NCBI GenBank assembly: GCA_010092775.1
Contig: JAADYZ010000066.1
Coordinates: 1 to 22,911, forward strand
DNA from: Chloroflexota bacterium
GTDB taxonomy: Bacteria; Chloroflexota; Anaerolineae; Aggregatilineales; UBA3940
DNA: 22,911 bases
Direction of reading: 5' to 3'
Part shown: positions 1-6,601 of the stretch, piece by piece
Layout: each line of letters starts with the position of its first letter
Position numbering within the stretch: the first letter of the stretch is position 1
The notes under the pieces: generated by a model
Database searches by the model: none
Seen by the model: the letters and a program-made list of their open reading frames with translations, nothing else
What the model was told of the DNA's origin: nothing
Position numbers and translations under genes: made by a program

Positions 1-1
1 A

Positions 2-772
2 AGCCCAGCGCCCTCCGAGCCAACGACACAATCCGAGGGTGAACCAGCCCCGGTTGAAGAGCAAGCTGCCCCAGCCGATGGAGAGGTCACGAGCGTGGTC
101 GGAGCCACCAGCGACACGACCGTGACCATCCCCCCGACCGATCCGGTCGCTACCAACCCACCCGCTGATGTTGCCCCGACCGCTACAGCAGCCGATAGTG
201 AAAGCACTGCCGCCGCCCCGGCCCCTACAGGCTCAGGACCGACCAGTGCCCCCGCACAGCCTACCGCAACCATCGGCTCTGGCGATGCGGGTGATAGTGA
301 AGAAACGGCACCTACCGTCACCATCGTGCCGCAAGGCACACCTGAATCCGCGCCTCCACCTTTGCCGTCGGGCGGCTCGGCTGAGCCGGATTTCAGTGGC
401 GCTCAGAGCGCGCTGAGTGGCTTCGAAGAGTCTGCCCAGAGCAACAACACCTATAGTGGGGTGCTATGTCGTGTTGGCCTGATCGGCGGCGATTTCACCT
501 GCGCCTGCGACCAGCAGCGAACGGTGACCTCGCTCTTCTCATTCGCCGATGCCAACAACGGTAATTGGATCTTCGACGATGGAACAGCCTCGGCCAACTA
601 CGCCATTGGTCGCTTAGGGATCAACACCTGGGCTGGGTCACTACAAGCCGAAGAAGGCATCACCATCGACGTGCAGTTGGTCTTCACATCGTTTGGTTTC
701 CAGCATACGGTGACCGTTAATGCCCCTGAGCGGGGCCAGGCCGTTTGCGTCATGGAGTGGTACACACAGTAA
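2..772 (+). CDS. Partial stalked surface/secreted protein, C-terminal part
   Basis: The reading frame is open to the left edge, so the true start and any signal peptide lie outside the window; a GTG at 95 is only an internal codon. About the first 130 visible residues are low-complexity and rich in Pro, Thr, Ala, Ser and Glu, as in an extracellular stalk. A compact C-terminal domain of roughly 115 residues follows, beginning near 'SGFEESAQ'. It contains Cys residues in 'LCRVG', 'TCACDQ' and 'AVCVMEWYTQ' and looks beta-rich, and the Cys pattern suggests disulphides outside the membrane. The architecture (stalk, then a small Cys-containing domain) resembles the protein at 17685-18491, though the end domains are not obviously the same. 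I recognise no named family. Export and surface location are inferred. Confidence 0.75.
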   Translation, partial: SPAPSEPTTQSEGEPAPVEEQAAPADGEVTSVVGATSDTTVTIPPTDPVATNPPADVAPTATAADSESTAAAPAPTGSGPTSAPAQPTATIGSGDAGDSEETAPTVTIVPQGTPESAPPPLPSGGSAEPDFSGAQSALSGFEESAQSNNTYSGVLCRVGLIGGDFTCACDQQRTVTSLFSFADANNGNWIFDDGTASANYAIGRLGINTWAGSLQAEEGITIDVQLVFTSFGFQHTVTVNAPERGQAVCVMEWYTQ

Positions 773-801
773 CAAACAGCAACCAGCCGCACAGAATCAA
801 A

Positions 802-826
802 CAGGGCCCTCTTCGCGAGGGCCCTG
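802..826. terminator. Bidirectional terminator hairpin between convergent genes
   Basis: A perfect 10-bp inverted repeat (802-811 with 817-826, loop TTCGC) lies between the stop codons of the genes ending at 772 (plus) and 847 (minus). The stem is GC-rich. There is no T-run on the plus side and only a short broken one (TTTGATT) on the minus side, so it is a plausible but not canonical intrinsic terminator serving both genes. Confidence 0.6.
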
Positions 827-846
827 AGTTCCTACACAAGTGGTGT

Positions 847-1737
847 TTACTCGAAGACGAACTTCTCACTCCAGGTGGCGGGACCAACCGGGTCGCTGTA
901 GGCATACTCGAAGGTACCGGTCGCCGTGTTCAGGAACTGGATGAAGGTCACCGGCTCAATCACGATGTATGACGGAATGCCGTTGTCCAGTTCATCAACC
1001 AGATTGCCAAACACAAAGGTTGTTCCGTTGGGGTTGGTGGCCCAGTGGAAGGCAACCTTGTCCTCGACGTAGAGGTCCAACAGGTGAGATGGCAAGTACT
1101 GGCGGATCGACATACGGTAGGCACCATTCTCCGGATTCTCGAAGGCGAATGGCGTCCAGGACACTACCACCTCTTCAGCCTTCACCAGGCTGTCCGGGGC
1201 TGAGAGGAGGCCGCTGCTTGGGATGTCGCTCGGGGCGCGCTCCGGCAGCATAACCGTGTCAATCACGTGAATAACGCCGTTCGAAGCCACGATGTCGGTC
1301 ACAGTGATCAGGGCGCCGTCAATGCGGAGGCCATCTGCACCCAGTGACAAGCTGGCGTTTTCACCCTGAACGGTCGGCACAGAACTCAGGCCAATCACGT
1401 CAGCGGCGAAGAAACGACCAGAAACAACGTGGAACAACAGAACATCGGTCAGGCTGGTGGCACCCGGCTCGAGCAGTAGAGCATTGAGCAGGTCTGCCGG
1501 CAGCTTGCTGAACGCATCGTTGGTGGGCGCGAACACGGTGAACGGGCCAGGGCCAGCGAGGGTCTCAGCTAGACCAGCGGTTACGACGGCGGCTTCCAGA
1601 GTGGAGAACTGCGATTCGGCGACGACGATGTCGGTGATGGTGCCAACTTCCTGCTCTGGCGCTTCGGCGAAAACAGGCATAGCAGCAGTCATCAGCGCAA
1701 CGACGGTGAGTAAAACACCAAGTGCTGTACGCTTCAT
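847..1737 (-). CDS. Secreted fasciclin (FAS1) domain protein
   Basis: The 296-residue protein starts with a clear signal peptide: 'MKR', a hydrophobic core and a likely cleavage after 'VFA' (residue 24). A FAS1 domain follows at about residues 31-168. Hallmarks are the 'FTVFAPTNDAF' motif, the 'LLFHVVSG' (H-box-like) segment and the closing 'GVIHVIDTVMLP'. FAS1 domains are extracellular adhesion modules in bacteria and eukaryotes. Residues from about 185 to the end form an additional region of roughly 110 residues, rich in aromatic and beta-type segments, that I do not recognise. The ATG is set by AAGGAG 8 nt upstream. The gene diverges from the trp leader and has its own promoter (1797-1824). 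The exact ligand or adhesion role is unknown. Confidence 0.9.
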   Translation of the reverse strand: MKRTALGVLLTVVALMTAAMPVFAEAPEQEVGTITDIVVAESQFSTLEAAVVTAGLAETLAGPGPFTVFAPTNDAFSKLPADLLNALLLEPGATSLTDVLLFHVVSGRFFAADVIGLSSVPTVQGENASLSLGADGLRIDGALITVTDIVASNGVIHVIDTVMLPERAPSDIPSSGLLSAPDSLVKAEEVVVSWTPFAFENPENGAYRMSIRQYLPSHLLDLYVEDKVAFHWATNPNGTTFVFGNLVDELDNGIPSYIVIEPVTFIQFLNTATGTFEYAYSDPVGPATWSEKFVFE

Positions 1738-1747
1738 AGAAGGGTAT

Positions 1748-1753
1748 CTCCTT
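1748..1753 (-). promoter_or_regulatory. Ribosome binding site of the FAS1 gene
   Basis: AAGGAG on the minus strand ends 10 nt before the ATG whose last base is 1735. This is a near-consensus Shine-Dalgarno and fixes the start at 1737. Confidence 0.8.
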
Positions 1754-1796
1754 GTGCGTAGCGGAACTAGATATGGACTTTAGAGCCATTAGGCTC

Positions 1797-1824
1797 ACTA
1801 TAATCTTACACTTGCAAATGTTAA
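1797..1824 (-). promoter_or_regulatory. Promoter of the FAS1 gene
   Basis: On the minus strand, TTAACA (1824-1819), a 16-nt spacer and TATAGT (1802-1797) match the sigma-70 -35 and -10 consensus at 5 of 6 positions each. The predicted start near 1790 gives a 5' UTR of about 50 nt. Confidence 0.6.
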
Positions 1825-1857
1825 GGATCAATCAAGAAGAGCCTCGGCCGTCAGAAA

Positions 1858-1899
1858 ATGAGCCAAAGACCTAGCGGGGCAATACGTCCATTGGCTCAT
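1858..1899. repeat. 9-bp perfect inverted repeat upstream of the trp promoter
   Basis: ATGAGCCAA (1858-1866) and TTGGCTCAT (1891-1899) are perfect inverted copies separated by 24 nt. They lie between the divergent FAS1 and trp promoters, and no T-run follows on either strand. The position fits a looped operator or a relic hairpin better than a terminator. Function is not shown by the sequence. Confidence 0.45.
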
Positions 1900-1911
1900 C
1901 AGAGGTGGAAG

Positions 1912-1940
1912 TTGACGTTACCTTGCTTTGACGTTAGGAT
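1912..1940 (+). promoter_or_regulatory. Promoter of the trpDC leader, with direct repeat
   Basis: TTGACG (1912-1917), a 17-nt spacer and TAGGAT (1935-1940) form a plausible sigma-70 promoter with transcription starting near 1947, just upstream of T-box Stem I. The 9-mer TTGACGTTA occurs twice in direct repeat (1912-1920 and 1928-1936, 16 bp apart). The second copy overlaps the spacer and -10, so a repressor site is possible. Confidence 0.5.
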
Positions 1941-1971
1941 TGCGCCATAAATCGAGTCGGTTAATAACTGT

Positions 1972-2235
1972 GATCTGGAAGAGTAGGCATCAATGCGGTC
2001 GCCAGAGAGCCACCATTTGCTGAGACGGTGGTCGATGCGCCGATGCGGAATGGGCCAGAGAGTTGCCAACCCGAATCCAAGACAGTAGGGTTGGTCGGCG
2101 AGCGCGCCGTTATCATCGCGCAGGGGTTCCACCTATTCAAATGGGACCTCCAATAAGTGGGCCTCTCCAAAGGCCAAACAAGGTGGCACCGCGGGTCCCC
2201 TCTCGTCCTTGTCTTCGACGGGGATTTTGTCTTTT
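1972..2235 (+). ncRNA. Tryptophan T-box riboswitch leader of trpDC
   Basis: All main T-box parts are visible. The Stem I base is TCTGG (1974-1978) pairing with CCAGA (2055-2059). The specifier loop has AGTA (1982-1985) opposite GAA (2048-2050), followed directly by TGG (2051-2053), the Trp codon. Above it GCATC (1987-1991) pairs with GATGC (2042-2046), and the conserved AGAGAG motif is at 2004-2009. A second stem is CCAACCC (2066-2072) with GGGTTGG (2088-2094). The T-box is AGGTGGCACCGCGG (2181-2194). Its bulge reads UGGC, which would pair with a GCCA tRNA end, and bacterial tRNA-Trp has G as discriminator, so two independent contacts point to Trp. A competing terminator ends in ATTTTGTCTTTT (2224-2235). 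Uncharged tRNA-Trp is expected to stabilise the antiterminator and allow trpDC transcription. Confidence 0.93.
2197..2235 (+). terminator. Regulated intrinsic terminator of the trp T-box
   Basis: CCCC and CGTC (within 2197-2207) pair imperfectly with GACGGGG (2217-2223), followed by a T-rich tract (2224-2235). The 5' arm overlaps the segment needed by the T-box antiterminator, where AAGG at 2180-2183 pairs with CCTT at 2207-2210. This is the usual mutually exclusive arrangement. Confidence 0.7.
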
Positions 2236-2237
2236 AA

Positions 2238-2244
2238 AGAGGAG
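2238..2244 (+). promoter_or_regulatory. Ribosome binding site deciding the trpD start
   Basis: AGAGGAG lies 7 nt before the ATG at 2252. This site, and the T-box leader upstream, exclude the longer reading frame that opens at 2063. Confidence 0.85.
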
Positions 2245-2251
2245 ATTGCTC

Positions 2252-3286
2252 ATGACTATCGATATTCGCCGTGCCATTGACATCGCCAGTCGCTTTGGCC
2301 ACCTACAAGCCCACGAAGCCGAAGCCGTGATGAACGAGATCATGGTAGGTGATGCCAGCCCCGCTCAGATCGGTGCCTATCTAATGGCACTGCGCATGAA
2401 AGGTGAAACGCGTTCAGAGATCGTCGGCAGTGCGCGAGCCATGCGCGCCAACGCCGAGAGAGTCCAGACGCGCTTTGCACCAGATGACCTGCTCGATACG
2501 TGCGGCACAGGGGGTGATCGCTCTGGCACTTTCAACATCAGCACAACCGTAGCTTTTGTCGCGGCTGCCGCTGGTGTGCCAGTCGCGAAGCACGGCAACC
2601 GGGCCGCCACTAGCAAGAGCGGCAGCGCCGATGTACTTGCCGCCCTCGGCTACAATCTGGAGCTCAGCCCAGAGCAGGTGGGGCGCTGCATCGATGAGGT
2701 TGGTATCGGATTCTTGTTTGCGCCCAAACTTCACCCGGCCATGAAACACGCCGTCGGTCCCCGCCGAGAGATGGGCATCCGAACCATGTTCAACATCCTG
2801 GGGCCACTGACCAACCCTGCAGGAGCCAAACGCCAGTTGATGGGCGTATTCGCCGCTGATCTTGGGCCCTTCTTAGCCCATGTTCTCAGCGATCTCGGCG
2901 CTGTTTCCGCGATGATTGTAAGTGGCTACGGCGGCGTCGACGAACTGACCACGACCGGGCCCAATCAGGTCAGCCACCTCAAGGATGGCGAGATTGAGAC
3001 CTACAGCCTTGACCCCACCGAGTTGGGCTTCCAGGCCAGCACAATCAAAGCGCTGCAAGGCGGTGAACCAGCCGAAAACGCTGCAATTCTGCGCGGCATA
3101 CTAAGCGGCGACGTCAATACGGCCAAACGGGATGTGGTCGTGCTCAACGCGGGCGCTGCGTTGCTAGCCGCCGCTAAAGTCGACAGCATTGAAGACGGCA
3201 TCAACTTGGCCATAGCGCGCATCGACGATGGCAGTGCATTGGCCAAACTGAATGATCTGATCGCCTTCAGCCAGGAATTAGCATGA
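2252..3286 (+). CDS. trpD: Anthranilate phosphoribosyltransferase
   Basis: The enzyme transfers phosphoribosyl from PRPP to anthranilate, the second step from chorismate in tryptophan synthesis. The 344-residue length is typical for TrpD. The PRPP-binding glycine motif GTGGD is at residues 85-89, the KHGNRAATS segment at 113-121, and the anthranilate-site region 'HPAMKHAVGPRREMG' and 'FNILGPLTNPAG' follow. The frame is open 63 codons further upstream, but that stretch is the T-box RNA, so the ATG after the strong Shine-Dalgarno is the start. It overlaps trpC by four bases (ATGA), implying translational coupling. Only trpD and trpC are here; trpE, G, F, B and A must lie elsewhere. Control is by the Trp T-box. 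Confidence 0.97.
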   Translation: MTIDIRRAIDIASRFGHLQAHEAEAVMNEIMVGDASPAQIGAYLMALRMKGETRSEIVGSARAMRANAERVQTRFAPDDLLDTCGTGGDRSGTFNISTTVAFVAAAAGVPVAKHGNRAATSKSGSADVLAALGYNLELSPEQVGRCIDEVGIGFLFAPKLHPAMKHAVGPRREMGIRTMFNILGPLTNPAGAKRQLMGVFAADLGPFLAHVLSDLGAVSAMIVSGYGGVDELTTTGPNQVSHLKDGEIETYSLDPTELGFQASTIKALQGGEPAENAAILRGILSGDVNTAKRDVVVLNAGAALLAAAKVDSIEDGINLAIARIDDGSALAKLNDLIAFSQELA

Positions 3287-4095
3287 CTGAGTTCATCAAG
3301 ACCGACACCATCCTGGACAAAATCCTCGCCAACACAGCCAAAGAGGTCGCCCAGCGGCAAGCAGACCGCGCGCTTCACATCGTCCGCGAGCAAGCCGAGA
3401 AACAGCCCGCTCCGCTGGATTTTGTCGCTGCTTTGCAGCGCGACAGAGTTGCCCTAATCGCCGAGGTTAAGCATGCTTCACCCAGTCGGGGTGTGCTGAT
3501 CGACCCTTTCAACCCACTCGAACTGGCGGACCTCTATCACGCAAATGGGGCAGCGGCCATCTCCGTGCTGACCGATCAGCAGTTCTTCAGGGGCAGCCTC
3601 GACATCCTCCACGCCATCCATTCGAAGGTTGCTAGCCCACTGCTCTGTAAGGACTTCATCCTAACGCCATACCAAATCTATGAGGCGCGCGCAGCCGGAG
3701 CCGATGCCCTGCTGCTGATCGTGGCGGCCTTGCCCCAGGCCACCCTCGAAACCTTGCATGCCTTGGCGCGCTGCCTGGGTATGGCCGCCCTGGTTGAGGT
3801 TCACAACGAGGCCGAACGGGACCGAGCATTGGCTCTCAGCCCAGCGTTGCTCGGGATTAACAACCGTGATCTTAAGACCTTCGATGTCGACCTGGATACC
3901 GTCGGGCGGCTGGCCAACAGTATTCCAGAGGTCGTGACGCTGGTCGCGGAGAGCGGCTTGAAGACGCCCCAAGACGTCAAGCGAATGGCTCAGCAAGGAG
4001 CGGATGCCGTTTTGATCGGTGAAGGCCTGGTTACTGCGGGCGCTCCTGCCCGAATTGCAGAGCAGGTGCGGGTCTTCAGTGCCGTGAAGGTCTAG
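3283..4095 (+). CDS. trpC: Indole-3-glycerol-phosphate synthase
   Basis: This 270-residue (beta/alpha)8 enzyme cyclises CdRP to indole-3-glycerol phosphate. The family motifs are in order: 'IAEVKHASPSRG' (59-70, with the substrate-binding Lys63), 'CKDFIL' (122-127, with the likely catalytic Lys123), 'LVEVHNEAE' (170-178), 'GINNRDLKTF' (191-200), 'LVAESGL' (220-226) and 'AVLIGEGLV' (242-250, phosphate binding). The usual Arg in 'EVKRASPS' is His here (His64), a small deviation. It is a stand-alone TrpC without a fused TrpF domain. Its ATG overlaps the trpD stop. It ends 7 bp from the convergent birA stop. Confidence 0.97.
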   Translation: MTEFIKTDTILDKILANTAKEVAQRQADRALHIVREQAEKQPAPLDFVAALQRDRVALIAEVKHASPSRGVLIDPFNPLELADLYHANGAAAISVLTDQQFFRGSLDILHAIHSKVASPLLCKDFILTPYQIYEARAAGADALLLIVAALPQATLETLHALARCLGMAALVEVHNEAERDRALALSPALLGINNRDLKTFDVDLDTVGRLANSIPEVVTLVAESGLKTPQDVKRMAQQGADAVLIGEGLVTAGAPARIAEQVRVFSAVKV

Positions 4096-4102
4096 ATCTG
4101 CT

Positions 4103-4909
4103 TTACCAAGAGAGGAGTGTCGCCTCGCTAATGGTGAGGCGATGCATCTTCCCTTGCTCATCTTGCAGGATCAAAGCGCCCTCGTCATCGAGCGTCTGCG
4201 CCTGACCCCGCAGCACCCCCTCGCCCACTTTGACTTCAATCCGGCGACCAAGCGTCGCACAGATATAACGCCATTCCAAAGCAAGCTGGGGGCTTTGGAT
4301 CCGCTTGTACCAACTGTTGATCCGCTTGAGAATTTGCGCCAACAAAGCGGCTCGATCAATCATCTTGCCGGTGGTGCTGCGCAAACTGGTCGCGATGCTC
4401 GAGAGGTAGGGATCGCGGGCCATATCCTGGTTGACGTTCACGCCCATCCCCACCAGCGCCCAATCAAGTTGATCGCCAGTCAGGCTGCTCTCTGGCAGGA
4501 TACCGGCGACCTTCTTGCCATTGATGTGCAAGTCATTCGGCCATTTCATCGTGATGGGCACGCCCGCCGCGATGGCGCAGCCTTCAGCGATCCCCAAGCC
4601 ACACACCATCACCAACCGGTAGGCTTGGGCTGGATGGATTGTAGGCCGAAACAGGGCTGTCATCAGCAAGCTGCTGTTTGCTGGCGCGTCCCAACGGCGC
4701 TGCCTACGCCCACGCCCAGCAGTCTGCTCATCGGTGATGACGAGCAGCCCCTCACGCGCACCCTCGGAGGCTCGCTGCCGTACAATGTCGTTGGTCGAAC
4801 CGGCCTGCGGGTAGTACGCAATCTCGCCACCAATTGGCCCATCACCTTTAGCGGTCCTCAGCGCCGCCTGAATGGCATCCAGCGTAAGCGGCGGATGCTC
4901 CCCCGTCAC
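4103..4909 (-). CDS. birA: Biotin--[acetyl-CoA-carboxylase] ligase, monofunctional
   Basis: The enzyme activates biotin with ATP and attaches it to the carboxyl carrier protein. The 268 residues carry the biotinyl-AMP loop 'GRGRRQRRW' (65-73), 'KWPNDLHINGKKVAGIL' (122-138), 'GMGVNVN' (154-160) and a C-terminal beta domain ending 'LTISEATLLSW'. Unlike class II BirA there is no convincing N-terminal winged-helix DNA-binding domain; only about 25 residues precede the catalytic core. It should therefore not act as a biotin-operon repressor. The start codon is GTG at 4909, sharing GTGA with the elp3 stop, so it is translationally coupled as the last gene of the rluD-like/elp3/birA unit. Confidence 0.93.
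   Translation of the reverse strand: MTGEHPPLTLDAIQAALRTAKGDGPIGGEIAYYPQAGSTNDIVRQRASEGAREGLLVITDEQTAGRGRRQRRWDAPANSSLLMTALFRPTIHPAQAYRLVMVCGLGIAEGCAIAAGVPITMKWPNDLHINGKKVAGILPESSLTGDQLDWALVGMGVNVNQDMARDPYLSSIATSLRSTTGKMIDRAALLAQILKRINSWYKRIQSPQLALEWRYICATLGRRIEVKVGEGVLRGQAQTLDDEGALILQDEQGKMHRLTISEATLLSW
4120..4142 (+). terminator. Possible trpDC terminator inside the 3' end of birA
   Basis: TCGCCTC (4120-4126) and GAGGCGA (4136-4142) form a 7-bp stem with a 9-nt loop, starting 25 nt after the trpC stop. No clean T-run follows on the plus strand, and the sequence also encodes the end of birA. It is offered only because no other terminator fits between the convergent stops. Confidence 0.25.
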
Positions 4910-6600
4910 AGCGCTCGACTCATATACAGGTCGCCGCGCTCAAAGCCATGCCGACGATAGTAAGCGCGCGTTCCAACGGCTGAAATCACGGAGATGTGTG
5001 CAAATCCCGCTTCACGTGCCATGTCCAACGAGGCCTCAACTAGTCGCGTCCCCAGCCCTTGATGTTGAGCTTGCCCACTCGATGCCTCGGAGAGAGCCAG
5101 AGCCGGGCCGTAGACCTGCACCTGACGGATCATGGCGTGCTCGGCAATCTCTGTGAAGGGAGCGGGCAGCGTGGGAAGCGACAAGCGTAGGAAGCCAGCC
5201 AGCTTGTCATCTGGCGTTACCGCGCTGATGAATACTTCTTCACTGTGGTCCGTCGCATAGCGGATGGTCTTGAACTCGATCTGATCTGCATCGACCGTCT
5301 CGCCCCGAATCTCGCGGCAGCGGATGCAGCGGCAGGGTGTTCCCGCGTCGCGCAGATCTCGCTCGACTAACTCGCGTAGATTCGAGCGGGTGACACCCTC
5401 CACGATGTCTGGTGCAGGAATATCTCGCATCACCCGGTTAAGGCGACAGGTCTCAGGTGTCTGCTGCATGCAAAAGCGCAGGAGGTCTGCCAAATCGTCT
5501 TCGCTGTAGGGTTCATACTCGCCGCGCTCGTAGTGATCATAGAGTTCGGTGCCGTTCAGCAACCCCGTCGGATAGATTTTCATCTCGTCTGGTTGGATCG
5601 CCGGGTCATTCCAGAAGCGCAGAAAGTCCGCTCGATCTGACTCCGCTGTGGCCCCCAGCAGATTGGGCATCCAATGCAGCGCGATCTTGAAACCCGCACC
5701 ACGCAGCAGTCGCATCGCCTGACGCACATCAGCCGCCGTCTCACCGCGCTTGTTCAGAAAAGAGATCTGATCATCCAAGGACTGCACACCCATCTGAACA
5801 CGCGTAACACCCAGGCGTCGCAGGCGTCGCACCTCCTCCACCGTGATGTGATCGGGCCGCGTCTCAATCACCAGCCCAGTATTGCGATATCGAGCCGTCT
5901 CATTCTGGCGCTGCGCTTCCTCAAGCGTTGCTACTTCTGCGCCGTTCATGGCCTCGAAACAGCGCTGCACAAACCATTCCTGATAATCAGGTTCATAAGC
6001 CGACCAGGTCCCACCCGCGATGATCAATTCGACTTTGTTGACAGTGTGACCAATCTTCTCCATCGCCTCGATGCGCCGCGCCACCTGCTCATACGGATCA
6101 AACTCCAGGATCAGCGCCCGCATCGCCCCTGGCTCGTTGCTCAGATAGCTCTTGGGCATCTTGACATCGGTGGGGCAGAAGATGCACTTACCAGGGCAGG
6201 GAAAGGGCTTGGTGAAGACAGTCACCGGAGCGATGCCGCTCAGGGTGCGCGTCGGCTTCAAGGTCAGCCTCCGCAAGAATTCCTCATCACGCTCAACACG
6301 TCCGCGGTCCACCATCGCCAGATAGGCTTGGCGCAGCCGCGCCTTGCTGATGATAGGCCAGCCCTCGCGGCTCAAGCGCCGTGTCAGTTGACCATAGTAA
6401 CCTGACTTGAATTCCGCCGCCTTGACCTGCTCAACATAGTGCAAGATCACGTCGTGATAGTCATCAATGTCAAGCGCTTCGTTGCGCGCCTGCCACTCCG
6501 CCTGCTGCGCTTTAGAGGTCCCTCTGCCTTTGGGTTCAAAAATATAGCGCCGATCCTTCCGGCGGGTGTTCAGCCTGAGATCGTCCCGTTCAGAAGCCAT
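4906..6600 (-). CDS. elp3: Elp3-type radical SAM/GNAT enzyme (tRNA U34 carboxymethylation)
   Basis: Elp3 uses a radical-SAM iron-sulphur centre and acetyl-CoA to make the 5-carboxymethyl group on wobble uridine. The 564 residues show an N-terminal basic/helical region, the cluster motif with Cys135, Cys139 and Cys142 ('PCPGKCIFCPT'), then 'NEPGAMRALILEFDPYEQ' and 'VELIIAGGTWSAYEPDYQE', both strongly Elp3-like. 'RPDHITVEEVRRLRRLGVTRVQMGVQS' conservation continues, and a C-terminal GNAT domain has the acetyl-CoA loop 'HQGLGTRLVE' and ends 'YYRRHGFERGD'. I start at the ATG at 6600, one base after the upstream stop. An ATG at 6630 would add 10 residues and overlap the upstream gene. Neither has a strong Shine-Dalgarno. 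Bacterial Elp3 is uncommon, but a Chloroflexota homologue (Dehalococcoides) has been structurally studied. Confidence 0.93.
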   Translation of the reverse strand: MASERDDLRLNTRRKDRRYIFEPKGRGTSKAQQAEWQARNEALDIDDYHDVILHYVEQVKAAEFKSGYYGQLTRRLSREGWPIISKARLRQAYLAMVDRGRVERDEEFLRRLTLKPTRTLSGIAPVTVFTKPFPCPGKCIFCPTDVKMPKSYLSNEPGAMRALILEFDPYEQVARRIEAMEKIGHTVNKVELIIAGGTWSAYEPDYQEWFVQRCFEAMNGAEVATLEEAQRQNETARYRNTGLVIETRPDHITVEEVRRLRRLGVTRVQMGVQSLDDQISFLNKRGETAADVRQAMRLLRGAGFKIALHWMPNLLGATAESDRADFLRFWNDPAIQPDEMKIYPTGLLNGTELYDHYERGEYEPYSEDDLADLLRFCMQQTPETCRLNRVMRDIPAPDIVEGVTRSNLRELVERDLRDAGTPCRCIRCREIRGETVDADQIEFKTIRYATDHSEEVFISAVTPDDKLAGFLRLSLPTLPAPFTEIAEHAMIRQVQVYGPALALSEASSGQAQHQGLGTRLVEASLDMAREAGFAHISVISAVGTRAYYRRHGFERGDLYMSRAL

Positions 6601-6601
6601 C

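Noticed and set aside
2063..2251. N-terminal extension of trpD opening at ATG 2063
   Set aside because: The stretch lies inside the T-box leader and its terminator, has no trpD homology, and the ATG at 2252 has a strong ribosome binding site.
4142..4960. Plus-strand open frame of 272 codons
   Set aside because: It is antisense to birA and the elp3 end, both with clear family motifs; its translation is a shadow rich in Pro, Arg and His without motifs.
5674..6405. Plus-strand open frame of 243 codons opposite elp3
   Set aside because: It is antisense to the conserved radical SAM core, with no recognisable domain and no ribosome binding site that stands out.
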